Positions 8,394 through 16,878 of a stretch of 64,000 nucleotides of DNA are shown one piece after another. This DNA is from Chryseobacterium sp. OSA05B (GTDB taxonomy: Bacteria; Bacteroidota; Bacteroidia; Flavobacteriales; Weeksellaceae), in the NCBI RefSeq assembly GCF_019970065.1, contig NZ_JAHXYH010000002.1, positions 558,001 to 622,000 on the forward strand, given 5' to 3'. A program made the translations under genes and the position numbers. The notes under the pieces are model-generated. The model was not told where the DNA came from. It saw nothing but the letters and a program-made list of their open reading frames with translations, and made no database searches. Numbering within the stretch: the stretch's first letter is position 1; every line of letters begins with the position of its first letter.

Positions 8394-9518
8394 TTAGTGT
8401 AGATATTGGAGTTTGGCGACAGGCATAATAAAGCCTATCAGTTTTTGAATATTGGTTAGATCAGAACGTTCCCCTTCGTCACAGAAAGAAACAGCTGTTC
8501 CTTTCATTCCCGCTCTTCCGGTTCTTCCAATCCTGTGAACATAGGTTTCAGGGACATCAGGAAGCTCGTAATTAACTACATAAGGAAGCTCCTCAATGTC
8601 GATTCCACGGGCTGCAATATCGGTGGCTACCAGAACACGGATCTTACTGTTTTTGAAATCTTCTACGGCCTGCTGTCTTGCGGTCTGGGATTTATTCCCA
8701 TGAATAGCGGCTGCAAAAATTCCTGTACGTTCCAGTTGTTTAACCAGTTTGTCTGCGCCCTGCTTGGTGCGGGTAAAAACCAGTGAACGTAAAATAGATA
8801 CATCCTGCAGTATATTGATCAGCAAATCTGTTTTCTGGGTCTTTTCAACAAAGTAAACGGACTGATTAATAGCCTGCACCGGAGATGAAACCGGGTCTAT
8901 GGTAATCTCAACAGGGTTATTCAGCATGGCATCCCCAAATTTGCGGACATCAGACGGCATTGTTGCAGAGAAGAATAAAGTCTGTCTTTTTTGAGAAATC
9001 AGTTTCAGGATTTTTTTCACATCTTCTGCGAATCCCATATCAACCATTCGGTCAGCTTCATCCAAAACCAGTATTTCGATTTTAGAGAGATCTATATGTC
9101 TCTGGCTTACCAGATTCAGTAATCTTTCGGGAGTTGCAATAAGAATATCCACTCTTTTTCTCAGAGCTGCCAGTTGGCTTCCTGATAAAACGCCTCCAAA
9201 GATGGAAAGCTGGGATAAAGGTAAATATTTACTGTACACTTTAAAACTTTCTTCCAGCTGCAGGACTAATTCCCGGGTTGGCGTTAAGATTAATGTGCGT
9301 ATTTCTTTATGATCGGGTGTATTTCTTTTTAACAGTTGCAGAATAGGCATGGCAAATGCTGCAGTTTTTCCTGTACCGGATTGAGCATATCCTATAATAT
9401 CCCTTCCCGCTAAAATATGTGGAACAGCTGTATACTGTATCTCTGTGGGCTTGGAATATCCGGCTTCTGTAACGGCGCGGACTATAGGATTTATTAAATT
9501 TAAATTTTTAAAACTCAT
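8394..9518 (-). CDS. DEAD-box ATP-dependent RNA helicase (RhlE-like)
   Basis: The 374-residue helicase has all core motifs in order: Q motif (PTEIQ), motif I AQSGTGKT, Ia PTREL, Ib TPERLL, II DEAD, III SAT, IV region LVFTRT, V VATDIAARGID and VI HRIGRTGRAG. The protein ends soon after motif VI without the basic tail found in many RhlE or DeaD proteins. It is expected to remodel RNA, probably during cold stress, judging from the following cspA and from the shared leader with the cold-shock gene at 1-320. Its own leader is about 365 nt. Confidence 0.95.
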   Translation of the reverse strand: MSFKNLNLINPIVRAVTEAGYSKPTEIQYTAVPHILAGRDIIGYAQSGTGKTAAFAMPILQLLKRNTPDHKEIRTLILTPTRELVLQLEESFKVYSKYLPLSQLSIFGGVLSGSQLAALRKRVDILIATPERLLNLVSQRHIDLSKIEILVLDEADRMVDMGFAEDVKKILKLISQKRQTLFFSATMPSDVRKFGDAMLNNPVEITIDPVSSPVQAINQSVYFVEKTQKTDLLINILQDVSILRSLVFTRTKQGADKLVKQLERTGIFAAAIHGNKSQTARQQAVEDFKNSKIRVLVATDIAARGIDIEELPYVVNYELPDVPETYVHRIGRTGRAGMKGTAVSFCDEGERSDLTNIQKLIGFIMPVAKLQYLH

Positions 9519-9793
9519 TATAAACTACCGGACATCCGGTTCTGAGTGGCCAAATCGGTTAAGATCTGAATTGTTGTCTTGTATAAAAATAATGGATATC
9601 CACTTGGATACATTACCTTTACTTATTATTTTACTTTGCATTAACTTTGACACTATATCCTATTGGGAATATATGTGCTGAGCTTTGCAATATCGTATCG
9701 TTCTCATTCTTAAAGCAGGATCTAAATGAACCCATGCCGTTCTGAATTTTATAACTGCTTTTATTTTTACCTGAAAATCAGGGAAGCAGTCGG

Positions 9794-9949
9794 GCAGCTG
9801 AAAAAGCAAAACTGAAAGAGAAAAATGAAGATTTTAAACTGTTACAGAATAGCAAAAGGCAGAGGCCTGTTCTTATAAATGCTTTGCAAAAATACAATAA
9901 ACAAACTGAATAATAATTGCTTTAAATAATTGATTATCAAAAATTTATT
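9794..9949 (-). promoter_or_regulatory. conserved cold-shock promoter/leader block, copy B
   Basis: This is the second copy of the block described at 489-630. The palindrome TTGATAATCAA lies at 9930-9940, the -7 element TATTTTTG at 9887-9894, AGGCCTCTGCCTTTTGC downstream of the predicted start, and GCTTTTTCAGCTGC at 9794-9807. The distance from palindrome to -7 element (about 35 bases) matches copy A (about 33). The predicted helicase leader is about 365 nt and has no open frame of note. Confidence 0.6.
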
Positions 9950-10010
9950 CGTAGCTTTCGCACGTTAACAGAATTGTTTGCCCCAAGCGGATGATTTTAA
10001 ATCCGTTCTT

Positions 10011-10958
10011 ATGCAGACTTCCGCTCCTTCTACCAGCCCCCAGCCCCAGACTTTAGCATCCCTCTCGGATCAGCATGTGAGAATTGCCTACTTCATTATG
10101 ATACATCATAAACCGGAAGTATTCAAAGCCATGTTTCAGAAGATTTACACGAGAGACCAGTTTTACCTGATTCATATCGACCGGAAGGCGAAGGAAGAAA
10201 TCACCGATGAAATCCAGATGTTCCTTGTTAAGTTTCCCAATGTTTATATTCTGGAAAGTATCAACATCGTTTCCGGTGGATTCAGTATGATTCAGGCTGA
10301 GCTTGATGCCATGGAGTTTCTGCTAAATGTAAGCCAGGAATGGGACTATTTCGTTAATCTGAGCGGTGAAGATTATCCTTTAAAATCACAGAATATCATC
10401 AGAAAATTCCTGACAGCGAATAGGGGAAGAAATTACCTTTTCTATTATGACCAGAAGTTTTACCGTCCGGATACCCTGCAGAGGATACAGAATCATTTTA
10501 CGGAACTGTCTTATAAGATCTCATCGCTGATGTATAAAAGGGAGTTTATGAAGGATGTTACACCCTACATAGGAGGGAAATGGGTAATCTTTACGAGGGA
10601 TACCTGCGCTTTTCTAGCCAATAATAAAAGGGTGATGAATTTTGAAGACTATTACCTTCATACATTCCTGCCGGCAGAATCATTTTTTCAGACCGTCCTG
10701 ATGAACACTTCTTTTAACGATCTCATTGTGAATGATGATAAAAGAGCGGTCATTGAAAAGTCTATATTCGGGAAGAAGCAGACGCCAGATGAGCTTATTC
10801 TCTTTTTAAAAACCACCAATCATCTTTTTATCAGAAAAATAAATGATAAAACAGAAGAAGAGGTCCTGAAATACATTGCTGAAAGCTATGATCTTCCTTT
10901 ACCGAACGTAAATGAGGTGGAAAGGGAGCTCAAAATAGACAGAAGACAGGATAATTAA
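10011..10958 (+). CDS. beta-1,6-N-acetylglucosaminyltransferase-like protein (GT14, Branch family)
   Basis: The 315-residue protein resembles core-2/I-branching glycosyltransferases. Features are IAYFIMIHHKPEVFK near the N-terminus, FYLIHIDRK, the segment FVNLSGEDYPLKSQ typical of the family, and GGKWVIFTRD in the second half. No signal peptide or membrane segment is seen, so it probably acts in the cytoplasm on surface polysaccharide or glycan precursors. An upstream TTG at 9978 is in frame but sits near a possible -7 element, so ATG 10011 is chosen. It has no glycan cluster around it. Confidence 0.78.
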   Translation: MQTSAPSTSPQPQTLASLSDQHVRIAYFIMIHHKPEVFKAMFQKIYTRDQFYLIHIDRKAKEEITDEIQMFLVKFPNVYILESINIVSGGFSMIQAELDAMEFLLNVSQEWDYFVNLSGEDYPLKSQNIIRKFLTANRGRNYLFYYDQKFYRPDTLQRIQNHFTELSYKISSLMYKREFMKDVTPYIGGKWVIFTRDTCAFLANNKRVMNFEDYYLHTFLPAESFFQTVLMNTSFNDLIVNDDKRAVIEKSIFGKKQTPDELILFLKTTNHLFIRKINDKTEEEVLKYIAESYDLPLPNVNEVERELKIDRRQDN

Positions 10959-10999
10959 TTCCGTACATACTTAATTACTACCGTGCTTGTTTGCTTTAA

Positions 11000-11028
11000 A
11001 ATAAAAACCTCCTGTGATTAACAAGAGG
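11000..11028 (-). terminator. terminator of the anti-sigma/sigma operon
   Basis: On the minus strand the stem CCTC-TGT / ACA-GAGG is followed by TTTTTATTTT. It lies about 90 bases after the anti-sigma factor stop. Confidence 0.7.
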
Positions 11029-11119
11029 CTAGTGGACATAAAAAGCTGTTCCAACTTATATTTCGTTACTACTAAACCAAAAGGCAAAGGCTGTCAGTTG
11101 AAAATGCAGTAAGTAAATC

Positions 11120-11947
11120 TTAGATTTCACCCATCACATACATATTCTCCATCGTAGGAACTGCGCTGCCGCCTTGTTTTTCAAGGGTAATAGCGAATGC
11201 CTGCGCATTTGGAATCTGAGCGAGAGCTGTTTTGCTGTCTTTCTCTTCGGTGTACATCCCTGCGCTTACAGGTTTGCCATCCGCAATCGCCCACAGCTGA
11301 TACTGCATCCCTTCGGGAGCTTTCGGCAGGCTTTCGGCGTTGAGGTAGACTTCTTTTGTTTTTTTGTCCCAGAAAACCATGGCTTTGGAGTCCGTATGCT
11401 TTTCTACGCCTTTCAGCATAACCATCTGCATATCAGGATTGGAAAACATTTCCATCTTCTGATTCATTTTTTGCATAGCGAGATCCTGAGCTTTTTTCTC
11501 GGTCTGTATTTTAGCAATTTCTTCCCGGGTCTTAGACTGATCATTCATCCAGAAAAGATTTCCTGCCGCACTGATCAGAAATAATACAGAAGCGGCCACT
11601 GCATATGTTTTCCAGCTGCTTTTACTTTGAGACCTGATGTCGTGTTGAGGAGTAATATTTTCCTGAGGTCTCACAGTTGGAATATCTCTAATAACCGCAG
11701 GCTGTACTTCTTCCGTAGTCTGTTCCTGCTGGATCTTATTCCATATCTTAGATTTTAAATCGGCTGGCGGTGCTACGGCCTGGCTTGTCGCCAAATCTTC
11801 CAAAGTTTGCTGTGCTTCTTCAAAAGCCGCTTTTACTTCGGCATTGTTTTTCATCACACACTCCAAAATCCCTGCCTCCTCAGGAGAAGCAAGACCTAGA
11901 ATATAAGATTCTATAATTCCGGATGATATGTATTCTTTAGTGTTCAA
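11120..11947 (-). CDS. anti-sigma factor, RskA/anti-sigma-K type
   Basis: The 275-residue protein has a cytoplasmic N-terminal zinc-less anti-sigma domain (ESYILGLASPEEAGILE), a single membrane helix at about residues 105-125 (YAVAASVLFLISAAGNLFW) and a periplasmic RskA-type domain (GMQYQLWAIADGKPVSAG). It should hold the neighbouring ECF sigma factor at the membrane until a periplasmic signal triggers release. It starts one base after the sigma gene ends, so the two are translationally coupled. Confidence 0.92.
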   Translation of the reverse strand: MNTKEYISSGIIESYILGLASPEEAGILECVMKNNAEVKAAFEEAQQTLEDLATSQAVAPPADLKSKIWNKIQQEQTTEEVQPAVIRDIPTVRPQENITPQHDIRSQSKSSWKTYAVAASVLFLISAAGNLFWMNDQSKTREEIAKIQTEKKAQDLAMQKMNQKMEMFSNPDMQMVMLKGVEKHTDSKAMVFWDKKTKEVYLNAESLPKAPEGMQYQLWAIADGKPVSAGMYTEEKDSKTALAQIPNAQAFAITLEKQGGSAVPTMENMYVMGEI

Positions 11948-11948
11948 T

Positions 11949-12497
11949 TTATTGATAATCTTTTAACAAATCCTTTAATTTCATTAGCGCGTTCCGCATT
12001 TTGGTTTTCACCGTTCCAAGGGGTATCTTCAGCTTTTCCGATATCTCGTTCTGAGTATAACCCTGGTAATAAGCTAAGTCGATAAGTTCTTGTTTATCAA
12101 CCTCCAGACCTTTCAGTACATTATTAAATCCAATAAAGTCGGATGAATTATTGTCCGTGGAAAGTTCTGCAGAATTATATACGAAATCTGGAAGCGGTTG
12201 GTTTTTAAGTTCGTTTTGGAAACCTTTTGATTTTAAATAATCTATCGCCGTATTTCTGGCAATATTGATCATCCAGGTGTAGAATTTGCCTTTTGATGAA
12301 TCATACTGGTGAATGGCATTCCAGATCTTTACGAAAACATCCTGAATAATTTCTTCAGTATATTCTTTAGACTGGACGATTCGGAGAACCACACCATACA
12401 GTGCTCCTGCATAGTGATCGTACAAATAATGAAAGCCGGATTCGTTTTTTTCTTTCAGTAAAACGATAAGCTCTTCTTCCGAATAGGTTGTTTTAAT
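11949..12497 (-). CDS. ECF sigma factor (SigK-like), probably with an AUU start
   Basis: The frame encodes sigma-70 region 2 (EEIIQDVFVKIWNAI, FYTWMINIARNTAIDYL) and region 4 (ELIDLAYYQGYTQNEISEKL, PLGTVKTKMRNALMKL). No ATG or GTG precedes the conserved region. The frame stays open upstream as IKTTYSEEELIVLLKEKNESG, which matches the usual N-terminus of these factors if the first codon is ATT at 12495-12497 (182 residues). The alternative TTG at 12425 would cut into region 2. The -7 element at 12516-12523 places the transcript start just ahead of the ATT. It forms an operon with the anti-sigma gene. Confidence 0.85.
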   Translation of the reverse strand: MKTTYSEEELIVLLKEKNESGFHYLYDHYAGALYGVVLRIVQSKEYTEEIIQDVFVKIWNAIHQYDSSKGKFYTWMINIARNTAIDYLKSKGFQNELKNQPLPDFVYNSAELSTDNNSSDFIGFNNVLKGLEVDKQELIDLAYYQGYTQNEISEKLKIPLGTVKTKMRNALMKLKDLLKDYQ

Positions 12498-12515
12498 AGC
12501 GTATGATTTTCATTC

Positions 12516-12548
12516 CAAATGTAATAAAATAAAATATATAATAAACAA
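12516..12548 (-). promoter_or_regulatory. housekeeping promoter of the ECF sigma gene
   Basis: On the minus strand TTG (12546-12548), a 22-base spacer and a perfect -7 element TACATTTG (12516-12523) are present. The predicted start near 12511 leaves a leader of only about 15 nt before the ATT codon. Confidence 0.6.
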
Positions 12549-12549
12549 C

Positions 12550-12583
12550 ATCCGAAAAAACTTTTACATCGTAAATGATTTTA
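12550..12583 (+). promoter_or_regulatory. candidate ECF-sigma promoter of msrB
   Basis: ATCC (12550-12553), a 16-base gap and CGTAAATGATTTTA (12570-12583) align without gaps to 13169-13202 upstream of the fasciclin gene. Neither matches the TAnnTTTG promoter, and both sit next to an ECF sigma operon, so they may be its target promoters. Confidence 0.5.
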
Positions 12584-12607
12584 GGTAATCGTTTAAAATT
12601 ATCGAAT

Positions 12608-13129
12608 ATGAAAAGTATCATCATAAAAACAGCTCTCGTTTTCTTTATGGCTGTCACTGCAGAAAGAAGTTATGCCCAGTCCGGTAATTTTAAAACAAAG
12701 AATCCTTACTACTCCCGCACTGTGACCACTCCTTTGAAAGTAAGCAATACGGAATGGAAAAAGATCCTTAAACCGGAACTGTATCAGGTGGCCAGAGAAG
12801 GAGCTACCGAAACAGCTTTTACCGGCAAGTATTATGAATTTGATGAAAAAGGAATCTATTTCTGTGCGGTATGCGGAAATCCACTGTTTTTTTCCACTTC
12901 AAAATTTGCGACAACCTGCGGATGGCCGTCCTTTTATGAGCCGCTGCGCAAGAACAGTGTGGTATACCGAAAAGATACTTCCCATAACATGACAAGAACT
13001 GAGGTTTTGTGCGGAAGATGTGATTCTCACCTCGGACATATTTTTGATGATGGCCCTAATCCCACCGGTAAAAGATTTTGTATGAATTCTGTCTGCCTCG
13101 ATTTCGTCCCGGATCCTAAAAAGAATTAA
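12608..13129 (+). CDS. msrB: exported peptide-methionine (R)-S-oxide reductase
   Basis: The 173-residue MsrB begins with a signal peptide (MKSIIIKTALVFFMAVTAE, cleavage probably after SYAQ). It carries the zinc cysteines 86/89 (FCAVCG) and 135/138 (CGRC), Cys104 in CGWPSF and the catalytic Cys158 in RFCMN. It reduces methionine-R-sulfoxide in proteins, here outside the cytoplasm. An ATG at 12575 in frame falls inside the candidate -10 region and would spoil the signal peptide, so 12608 is used. The gene is divergent from the ECF sigma operon. Confidence 0.93.
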   Translation: MKSIIIKTALVFFMAVTAERSYAQSGNFKTKNPYYSRTVTTPLKVSNTEWKKILKPELYQVAREGATETAFTGKYYEFDEKGIYFCAVCGNPLFFSTSKFATTCGWPSFYEPLRKNSVVYRKDTSHNMTRTEVLCGRCDSHLGHIFDDGPNPTGKRFCMNSVCLDFVPDPKKN

Positions 13130-13168
13130 CAGATTTTGAAATTTTCAATAAAAAATCAAATTTTTTAA

Positions 13169-13202
13169 ATCCAAAACAAAAACCATCTCGTAAATGATTC
13201 TA
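13169..13202 (+). promoter_or_regulatory. candidate ECF-sigma promoter of the fasciclin gene
   Basis: ATCC (13169-13172), 16 bases, then CGTAAATGATTCTA (13189-13202). The layout is identical to the element upstream of msrB. It lies 42 bases before the fasciclin start codon. Confidence 0.5.
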
Positions 13203-13244
13203 AGAACACAACTCAAATAGATATTAACTTAAAAAATCAACAAA

Positions 13245-13814
13245 ATGAACACAAGCTCAAAAATCGCAGTTTTAGGAATGGTCGCTTTATCATTCGCTTT
13301 CAGCGGGAAGGTAACTGCACAAACGATGAAAGAAAAAACAGTTATGGTAGGCGGTGCGCCGATGTATCCATCTAAAAATATAATTGAAAACGCTGTGAAC
13401 TCTAAAGATCACAAGACTTTGGTAGCAGCAGTAAAAGCGGCAGGTCTGGTAGAGACACTGCAGGGAGCAGGACCTTTCACGGTATTAGCCCCTACAGATG
13501 CAGCCTTCGCAAAACTTCCGAAAGGAACGGTGGAAACTTTGGTAAAACCGGAAAACAAAGAAATGCTTACCAAAATCTTAACATATCATGTGCTTGCAGG
13601 GAAATACAGTGCTAAAGACATCTGGGCAGCTGTGAAAGCTGGAAACGGTAAAAGTATGATGAAAACGGTAGAAGGTGAAGGATTGACTTTCTGGACAAAA
13701 GGAAAAGATCTTTATGTACAGGATGCAAAAGGAAATAGTGCAAAAGTGACGATTGCTGATGTGAATCAGTCAAACGGTGTGATCCACGTGATCGATACGG
13801 TGTTGATGCCGTAA
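13245..13814 (+). CDS. fasciclin-domain secreted protein
   Basis: The 189-residue protein has a signal peptide ([20 protein letters not shown], cleaved near TAQ) and one FAS1 domain over about residues 45-189. The domain is marked by [20 protein letters not shown], the TYHVLAGKY box and the closing [16 protein letters not shown]1 domains act in adhesion or ligand binding, and the precise role here is unknown. It follows msrB by 115 bases, has its own candidate ECF promoter and is followed by a strong terminator. Confidence 0.92.
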   Translation: MNTSSKIAVLGMVALSFAFSGKVTAQTMKEKTVMVGGAPMYPSKNIIENAVNSKDHKTLVAAVKAAGLVETLQGAGPFTVLAPTDAAFAKLPKGTVETLVKPENKEMLTKILTYHVLAGKYSAKDIWAAVKAGNGKSMMKTVEGEGLTFWTKGKDLYVQDAKGNSAKVTIADVNQSNGVIHVIDTVLMP

Positions 13815-13828
13815 TGTTTTAGTTTTCA

Positions 13829-13857
13829 AACAGCATAATTTATTATGCTGTTTTTTT
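13829..13857 (+). terminator. terminator after the fasciclin gene
   Basis: The stem AACAGCATAAT / TTATGCTGTT is followed by a run of seven T. Confidence 0.85.
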
Positions 13858-13899
13858 CTCCTCTTTTGAGAATTTAATAACACTCAAACCTATAATATT

Positions 13900-14613
13900 A
13901 TGAAAAAAACTATTAATGTTTCTAACCAGGGAGCTACTCTGGATACAGGCAGAAGAAACTTTTTGAAACTGGGCGGTATAGGACTGGCTATGGCAGGACT
14001 TACACTGATCGGTTGTGATGACGACAATGATTTCGGAATGATGGACGACAGCAAGGTTTTTGATCTTGGAACTGGTGATGTCGGCGTTCTGAATTACGCC
14101 TACGCGCTGGAACAGCTGGAAGCTGATTTTTACACCAAAGTAGTTAACAATTTTTACTCTGGAATTTCAAGTGTTGAAAAAGACCTTTTTACAGATCTTT
14201 ACCACCATGAAGTGATTCACCGCGATTTCTTTAAAGCGGCTATAAGTGGGGTAACTGCGAATGTTTTACCTACACTTCAGTTCCAATATGCTAATGTGAA
14301 TTTTAACGACAGAAATTCTGTTCTTGCCACAGCCAAAGCTTTGGAAGATACAGGAGTGGCAGCGTACAACGGGGCAGGGAAATATATTACCAACCCGGCG
14401 TATCTGGTGATTGCCGGAAAGATCGTTTCTGTAGAGGCAAGACATGCTTCCGCGATCAGAAATATCATTAATCCCGGATCTACGGATTTCTCAGGTGATG
14501 ATGTGATAGATGCCAATGGACTTGACCTTGCCAAAGAACCTAAAGATATCGTCATGGCGGCAGGAGGATTTATAAAAACTCCTTTCACATGGAAAGAAAG
14601 AGGAATCAGCTAA
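13900..14613 (+). CDS. ferritin-like domain protein with Tat/lipobox leader
   Basis: The 237-residue protein has an N-terminal twin-arginine region (GRRNFLKLGGIGLAMAG) followed by LTLIGC, so it may be a Tat-exported lipoprotein. The mature part is a DUF4439/ferritin-like four-helix domain with EQLEADFYTKV and HHEVIHRDFF, and VEARHAS repeated in the next gene; these supply Glu and His ligands. It may bind or oxidise metal or quench oxidants. It pairs with the following gene at 25 bases and sits in the ECF/msrB/fasciclin neighbourhood, which fits an envelope oxidative-stress role by inference. Confidence 0.85.
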   Translation: MKKTINVSNQGATLDTGRRNFLKLGGIGLAMAGLTLIGCDDDNDFGMMDDSKVFDLGTGDVGVLNYAYALEQLEADFYTKVVNNFYSGISSVEKDLFTDLYHHEVIHRDFFKAAISGVTANVLPTLQFQYANVNFNDRNSVLATAKALEDTGVAAYNGAGKYITNPAYLVIAGKIVSVEARHASAIRNIINPGSTDFSGDDVIDANGLDLAKEPKDIVMAAGGFIKTPFTWKERGIS

Positions 14614-14638
14614 TTATTCATTTTCAAAATCTACCATT

Positions 14639-15457
14639 ATGAACATTCTTAAATTACTAGATAAGCTTTCTAACGATAAATTTTTTACCACAGAAGCTAC
14701 AAGATTAGAAACGATTACCAATATGTCAACGTTTGGTAAAAAAGCAGCGGTAGCGTCCATTCCATTGGGATTGGGAGCATTAATGTCTACACCTGCTAAA
14801 GCGGAAACTGTAGATCAGTCAACATCCGCAAGTTTTTTCAAAAGTGCTTTGACGGATGCCTTACAGCTGGCATTAGTCCTGGAATATCTTGAAAATGAAT
14901 ATTACGCCATAGGTCTGGGAGCAGCCGGATTGATCCCCAATTCAGACCGACCTGTTTTCATGCAGATCTCAAAACATGAATCAGCACATGTAGGTTTTCT
15001 TAAAAGTACCCTGACTTCTTTAGGAGAAGCTCCAAAACCAAAACCTACTTTTGATTTTACCGCTGGCGGAAATTTTACACCTTTCACAGATTATAACCAA
15101 TTTCTCGTTCTGGCTCAGGCTTTTGAAGACACCGGAGTTCGTGCGTATAAAGGACAGGCTGGAAATGTAATGTCTAATAAAGCCGTATTGCAGGCTGCAC
15201 TTCAGATTCATTCCGTGGAGGCAAGACATGCTTCACAGGTAAGAAGAATGCGTGCCAATAAAGGTTGGATAGAACTGGCCAACGGAGGAAATATGCCTTC
15301 TGCTACCAATGCTGTGTACGCAGGAGAAGATAACACAAATCAAGCGGGATTCAATACGGCTAATGCTTTCGGAGCGGCGGCGGGATCTGCAGCTTATGAT
15401 GAAGTTCTTACAACAAGCGAAGCGCAGACTATTGCAGGTCTGTTTATTGTGGTCTGA
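14639..15457 (+). CDS. ferritin-like domain protein
   Basis: The 272-residue paralogue of the preceding protein has EYLENEYYAIGLG, KHESAHVGFL and HSVEARHASQVRRM as the helix motifs with possible metal ligands. The N-terminus lacks a twin-arginine pair but holds a hydrophobic segment (VASIPLGLGALMSTPAKA) ending in a plausible signal-peptidase site. It is cotranscribed with the gene at 13900 and ends at the terminator near 15500. The biochemical function is unknown. Confidence 0.83.
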   Translation: MNILKLLDKLSNDKFFTTEATRLETITNMSTFGKKAAVASIPLGLGALMSTPAKAETVDQSTSASFFKSALTDALQLALVLEYLENEYYAIGLGAAGLIPNSDRPVFMQISKHESAHVGFLKSTLTSLGEAPKPKPTFDFTAGGNFTPFTDYNQFLVLAQAFEDTGVRAYKGQAGNVMSNKAVLQAALQIHSVEARHASQVRRMRANKGWIELANGGNMPSATNAVYAGEDNTNQAGFNTANAFGAAAGSAAYDEVLTTSEAQTIAGLFIVV

Positions 15458-15483
15458 AACAATTTTTATTATTTAGGTGAGAG

Positions 15484-15522
15484 TCCTATCCTTAGAAAAT
15501 ATCTGGGGGTGGGATTTTTTTT
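15484..15522 (+). terminator. terminator after the ferritin-like pair
   Basis: TCCTATCC pairs over eight positions with GGGTGGGA (two G-U pairs) around a 15-base loop and is followed by eight T. Confidence 0.65.
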
Positions 15523-15707
15523 GGTTTAAGCTTATTAGATAACCGAATGATGATAAAGTAACAAATAAAATCTGTAGTAAAGTACTATCCAAAACTCTCA
15601 CTACTGGTAAGAGAAATTTTGGATTGATAACTTTTTAAAACAACAAATTATAAGCGATGTCACACTGAACAAATTCGAAGTGTGTGATATTAAAACTATT
15701 GATGCTT

Positions 15708-16715
15708 TTACAGAGTTGAAGCCCTATATACCAACTCCGCATTCATTAAAACAGTTTTGCCTGGTGCCGAGCTGTCTTTTATTTTCTCAAGCATCAGTTC
15801 TGCAGCGGTTTCTCCCATCTGCACCAAAGGCTGCTGGACGCTGGTCAGCTGCGGATAAACAATCGTAGATAATTCCGTTCCCGAAAAACTGGCTACAGCC
15901 ACATCGCCGGGTATTTTAATATGGTTTTCAAGGAGAAAATTCATTGCTCCTATCGCTAAAGTATCACTGAATGCAAAAATACTGTCAAATTCTATCTTTT
16001 TATGGAGCAACTGTTTCACGGCTTCTTTCCCGTAATCAAAGCTCATTCCTTCCGTATTAATGATCAAAGCTTCATCGAAAATATTGTATTTGGTCATAAT
16101 GCGTTTATAGCCATTGGCTCGCTCCACGGCATTCCGGATGGTTTGAGGCCCCATGATGTGGGCTATCCTTTTTCTTCCGGTTTTAATCAAATATTCTACC
16201 ATTAAGGATGAATTGATGTAATCATCCACGATCACTTTTGATACGTCTAAAGATTTGCTGGGAATTCTGTCAAAAAATACCAAAGGCGTTCCCTGATCTA
16301 TAATTTGCTGGTACAGATCATTATTATAGGTTTCATGGCATAAATTGATAATAATCCCGTCTACATTGAATCCTTCCAGAAGCTGCAGGTTTTTCCTTTC
16401 AATAAGTGGATTTTCATCAGATTGGGTAATGACAAGCCTGTAGCCGAGAGGGTACAGTATATTCTGAATTCCTTCAAGAACCTTAGCGGAAAATGGAGTG
16501 ATCATCTCCGGAACGACTACACCTATCGTTTTGGATTGTCCGGATTTTAAATTTAAAGCCGTAAGGTTAGGTTTATATCCTAATTGGTCCGCAGCATCCA
16601 GTACCCGTTTTCTGGTTTCATAGCTTACATTTTTATCATGAAGCAGCGCCCGGGAGATGGTAGAGGTCGATAATGACAAAAATTTCGAAAGATCTTTAAT
16701 GGTTGTACGTTTCAT
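15708..16715 (-). CDS. LacI-family transcriptional regulator of the mannitol module
   Basis: The 335-residue regulator starts with a LacI helix-turn-helix (TIKDLSKFLSLSTSTISRAL) and hinge, followed by a periplasmic-binding-protein-like sensor domain (KTIGVVVPEMITPF, FDRIPSKSLDVSKVIVDDY). It is divergent from mtlD-like and transporter genes. The gap holds two identical palindromes GGGAACGTTCCC, a classical LacI-family half-site arrangement. It is probably a repressor released by a sugar alcohol or sugar derivative. Confidence 0.93.
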   Translation of the reverse strand: MKRTTIKDLSKFLSLSTSTISRALLHDKNVSYETRKRVLDAADQLGYKPNLTALNLKSGQSKTIGVVVPEMITPFSAKVLEGIQNILYPLGYRLVITQSDENPLIERKNLQLLEGFNVDGIIINLCHETYNNDLYQQIIDQGTPLVFFDRIPSKSLDVSKVIVDDYINSSLMVEYLIKTGRKRIAHIMGPQTIRNAVERANGYKRIMTKYNIFDEALIINTEGMSFDYGKEAVKQLLHKKIEFDSIFAFSDTLAIGAMNFLLENHIKIPGDVAVASFSGTELSTIVYPQLTSVQQPLVQMGETAAELMLEKIKDSSAPGKTVLMNAELVYRASTL

Positions 16716-16758
16716 CAGCCCATGTTTTTTGCTAAAATTAATAAAAAAATAAGCAAAT

Positions 16759-16790
16759 GGGAACGTTCCCTGAGTTTTGGGAACGTTCCC
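16759..16790. promoter_or_regulatory. twin LacI-type operators
   Basis: Two perfect 12-base palindromes GGGAACGTTCCC lie at 16759-16770 and 16779-16790, separated by 8 bases and 20 bases centre to centre, or about two helical turns. They are placed between the divergent regulator and mannitol dehydrogenase genes. Confidence 0.8.
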
Positions 16791-16878
16791 GGTGTAAATT
16801 TTATAAAAAAAACGGATGATGAACTGATTGTTAATATAGTTTTAACACATTCACTAACCTATTAATAATCCTTTGCAT

